NCBI RefSeq assembly: GCF_946187255.1
Contig: NZ_CAMHRZ010000068.1
Span: forward strand, 1 to 13,779
DNA length: 13,779 nt
Reading direction: 5' to 3'
Origin: an uncultured Ruminococcus sp.
GTDB taxonomy: Bacteria; Bacillota; Clostridia; Oscillospirales; Ruminococcaceae
Positions 13,377 through 13,779 of this stretch are shown in pieces. How positions within the stretch are numbered: the first letter of the stretch is position 1; every line of letters begins with the position of its first letter. Under the pieces are notes generated by a model that saw only the letters and a program-made list of their open reading frames with translations, did not search any database and was not told where the DNA came from. A program made the translations under genes and the position numbers.

Positions 13377-13779
13377 CTATTTGAATTGTACGCCCCAGTC
13401 GGAACTTATCTTACCGTACAGTGCCAGCTTAACGCGGGATTTCTGCCAACGGAAGAACCAAACCATACCGCCTACCACAGCAAGAGAACCCACTGCCGCA
13501 ATGACGATACCCAGAACACCCTTGATAACGAATATGCCCAGTGCTGCAAAAAGAAGTACACCAACGATTATGATGGGCAGAGCAAAAGTAACAAAGCTTC
13601 TGTCAGTGACCTTTATATAATTCTGGATCTCCTTGAGATCGAAGGATTCATAATGTCTTGCAATAAAGTTGTCGGGTCTTGCCCAGCTGCAAAACTCCTT
13701 CACGCTGCCGAACCTAGCAGCATAATCTCTGAAAGAGTAACCCTTTCCCACATCGGTAACACGATACTCAACAACGATA
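13377..13779 (-). CDS. C-terminal part of a membrane protein, gene runs off the window
   Basis: The minus-strand frame ends at TAG (13379-13377) and stays open to the window edge. The residues before the possible GTG at 13751 (VVEYRVTD) read like real protein, so the start probably lies outside the window. About 133 residues are visible. The first 50 are polar with aromatic and charged residues (DYAARFGSVKEFCSWARPD), followed by a basic/acidic segment. Two adjacent hydrophobic helices (FALPIIIVGVLLFAALGIFV and GIVIAAVGSLAVVGGMVWFF) come next, and a cytoplasmic tail ending in KISSDWGVQFK. No family was recognised. It is convergent with the PQQG-repeat gene and transcribed independently, so a shared role is not implied. 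Confidence 0.75.
   Translation of the reverse strand, partial: IVVEYRVTDVGKGYSFRDYAARFGSVKEFCSWARPDNFIARHYESFDLKEIQNYIKVTDRSFVTFALPIIIVGVLLFAALGIFVIKGVLGIVIAAVGSLAVVGGMVWFFRWQKSRVKLALYGKISSDWGVQFK

Noticed and set aside
13318..13620. A 100-codon plus-strand frame near the window end
   Set aside because: It covers the minus-strand terminator and runs antisense to the minus-strand membrane protein; the minus frame has clear hydrophobic helices and its own terminator.

Overview
The window looks like chromosomal DNA of an anaerobic, Gram-positive Clostridia-type bacterium, most likely Ruminococcus or a close relative. This is inferred from purine-rich AGGAGG-type ribosome binding sites, TTGACA/TATACT promoters, heavy use of ATA and AGA/AGG codons, AT-rich gaps, an [FeFe]-hydrogenase-type protein with its TM1266-like ACT-domain partner, and a DivIVA-type coiled-coil protein. 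No rRNA, tRNA, CRISPR array, insertion sequence or integrase was seen.

Layout. (1) 1-1931: the tail of an upstream gene, a four-helix membrane protein and an RlmI-type rRNA methyltransferase, linked by overlapping stop/start codons and closed by a weak terminator. (2) 2002-2697: a single gene of unknown function with its own promoter (an inverted repeat encloses the -35 box) and its own terminator. (3) 2635-3038: an AT-rich gap with a perfect 12-bp inverted repeat, a direct repeat, a consensus promoter and a leader with two hairpins. (4) 3039-6122: an operon of a DivIVA-like coiled-coil protein, a compact sensory-type [FeFe]-hydrogenase homologue (HydS-like) and a TM1266-type ACT protein, ended by a strong terminator. 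(5) 6262-10654: a second operon with an almost identical promoter core, a structured leader that may encode a 27-residue peptide, then a zinc-ribbon/leucine-rich-repeat protein, a divergent Ser/Thr kinase with zinc ribbon, a TerY-like vWA protein and a PP2C phosphatase. The last three form a TerY-P-type triad. (6) 10790-13253: a membrane GGDEF protein and a low-complexity protein with 15 copies of (F/Y)PQQG, ended by a strong terminator. (7) 13377-13779, minus strand: the 3' part of a membrane protein gene that runs off the window, with its own terminator, convergent with block 6.

How the genes may work together (inference). The hydrogenase homologue keeps the four cysteines that hold the H-cluster. 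It has changed the residues used for fast proton transfer and carries an extra Fe-S domain and a helical tail, which suits a sensor of H2 or redox state better than a metabolic enzyme. The next operon encodes a kinase, a phosphatase, a vWA adaptor and an LRR scaffold, and shares the promoter spacer element AAAAAGT-nn-TATACTA. With the diguanylate-cyclase-like protein and the PQQG-repeat protein that follow, the region may be one H2/redox-responsive phosphorylation and second-messenger module. The family assignments are mostly solid. The functional link between blocks 4, 5 and 6 is a hypothesis from proximity, shared promoter architecture and a possible shared short linear motif.
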